A DNA stretch of 5,286 nucleotides from an uncultured Eubacterium sp. (GTDB taxonomy: Bacteria > Bacillota_A > Clostridia > Lachnospirales > Lachnospiraceae): positions 1 to 5,286 of the forward strand of contig CANTHI010000296.1 of assembly GCA_947653505.1 (NCBI GenBank), read 5' to 3'. Below the pieces are notes generated by a model. The model made no database searches, had not been told where the DNA came from, and saw only the letters and a list, made by a program, of their open reading frames with translations. The position numbers were made by a program, and so were the translations under genes. Positions within the stretch are counted from its first letter, which is position 1. Each line of letters opens with the position of its first letter. Shown piece by piece: positions 5,232-5,286 of the stretch.

Positions 5232-5286
5232 ATGGCGGCACAGGAACCGTCTATCATTACGGAAGGTCTGGAAAATCTGCAGAAAG
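5232..5286 (+). CDS. Probable start of a further gene, cut off by the window edge
   Basis: From ATG 5232 the frame reads 18 codons, MAAQEPSIITEGLENLQK, before the window ends. Codon choice and composition look like the neighbouring genes. A moderate ribosome site, GTGGGAG (5215-5221), lies 10 nt upstream, and an in-frame TGA at 5223 rules out an earlier start. Too little is visible to name the protein. A competing frame from ATG 5125, three bases after the DUF1015 stop, also stays open to the edge (54 codons) but has no ribosome site and becomes rich in arginine and tryptophan. TATGAT (5205-5210) could be a -10 box, but no -35 box is evident. Confidence 0.4.
   Translation, partial: MAAQEPSIITEGLENLQK

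Overview
The window reads as chromosomal DNA from a Gram-positive anaerobe of the Clostridia, most likely a Lachnospiraceae-like gut Firmicute. This is inferred from moderate GC with A-rich intergenic stretches, strong AGGAG-type ribosome sites, TTG/ATG starts, sigma-A-type promoters, an intrinsic terminator with an A-rich loop, and the presence of a C_GCAxxG_C_C redox protein and a DUF1015 protein. No rRNA, tRNA or CRISPR array was seen, and no transposase gene. All credible genes lie on the + strand.

Layout. Positions 1-151 form an element with 26-27 bp imperfect terminal inverted repeats and nested internal hairpins, either a MITE-like repeat or a structured RNA. Positions 152-482 hold no credible gene. 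They carry small hairpins, a likely promoter (364-392) and an isolated strong Shine-Dalgarno (412-421). Next come glf (UDP-galactopyranose mutase), a family 2 glycosyltransferase and a small unrecognised 89-91 aa protein. These three look like one operon, closed by a strong intrinsic terminator at 3062-3100. Positions 3111-3277 are a tandem repeat (20-bp and 19-bp units alternating, 39-bp period) with regularly spaced GATC sites. Then come a C_GCAxxG_C_C family protein (3331-3807) and a DUF1015 protein (3881-5122). The DUF1015 gene has its own near-consensus promoter, whose -35 box overlaps the stop codon of the gene before it. A probable gene start lies at the right edge (5232) and is cut off by the window.

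How the genes work together. Glf converts UDP-galactopyranose to UDP-galactofuranose, and the adjacent GT2 enzyme is a natural candidate for using it in a surface glycan, though its donor cannot be read from sequence. The small third gene is likely co-translated with the GT2 and is the least explained gene here. The redox protein and DUF1015 protein are transcriptionally separate from the glycan operon and have no obvious link to it. I see no complete new defence or mobile system. The most unusual items are the 1-151 inverted-repeat element, the GATC-rich tandem repeat and the small operon protein.
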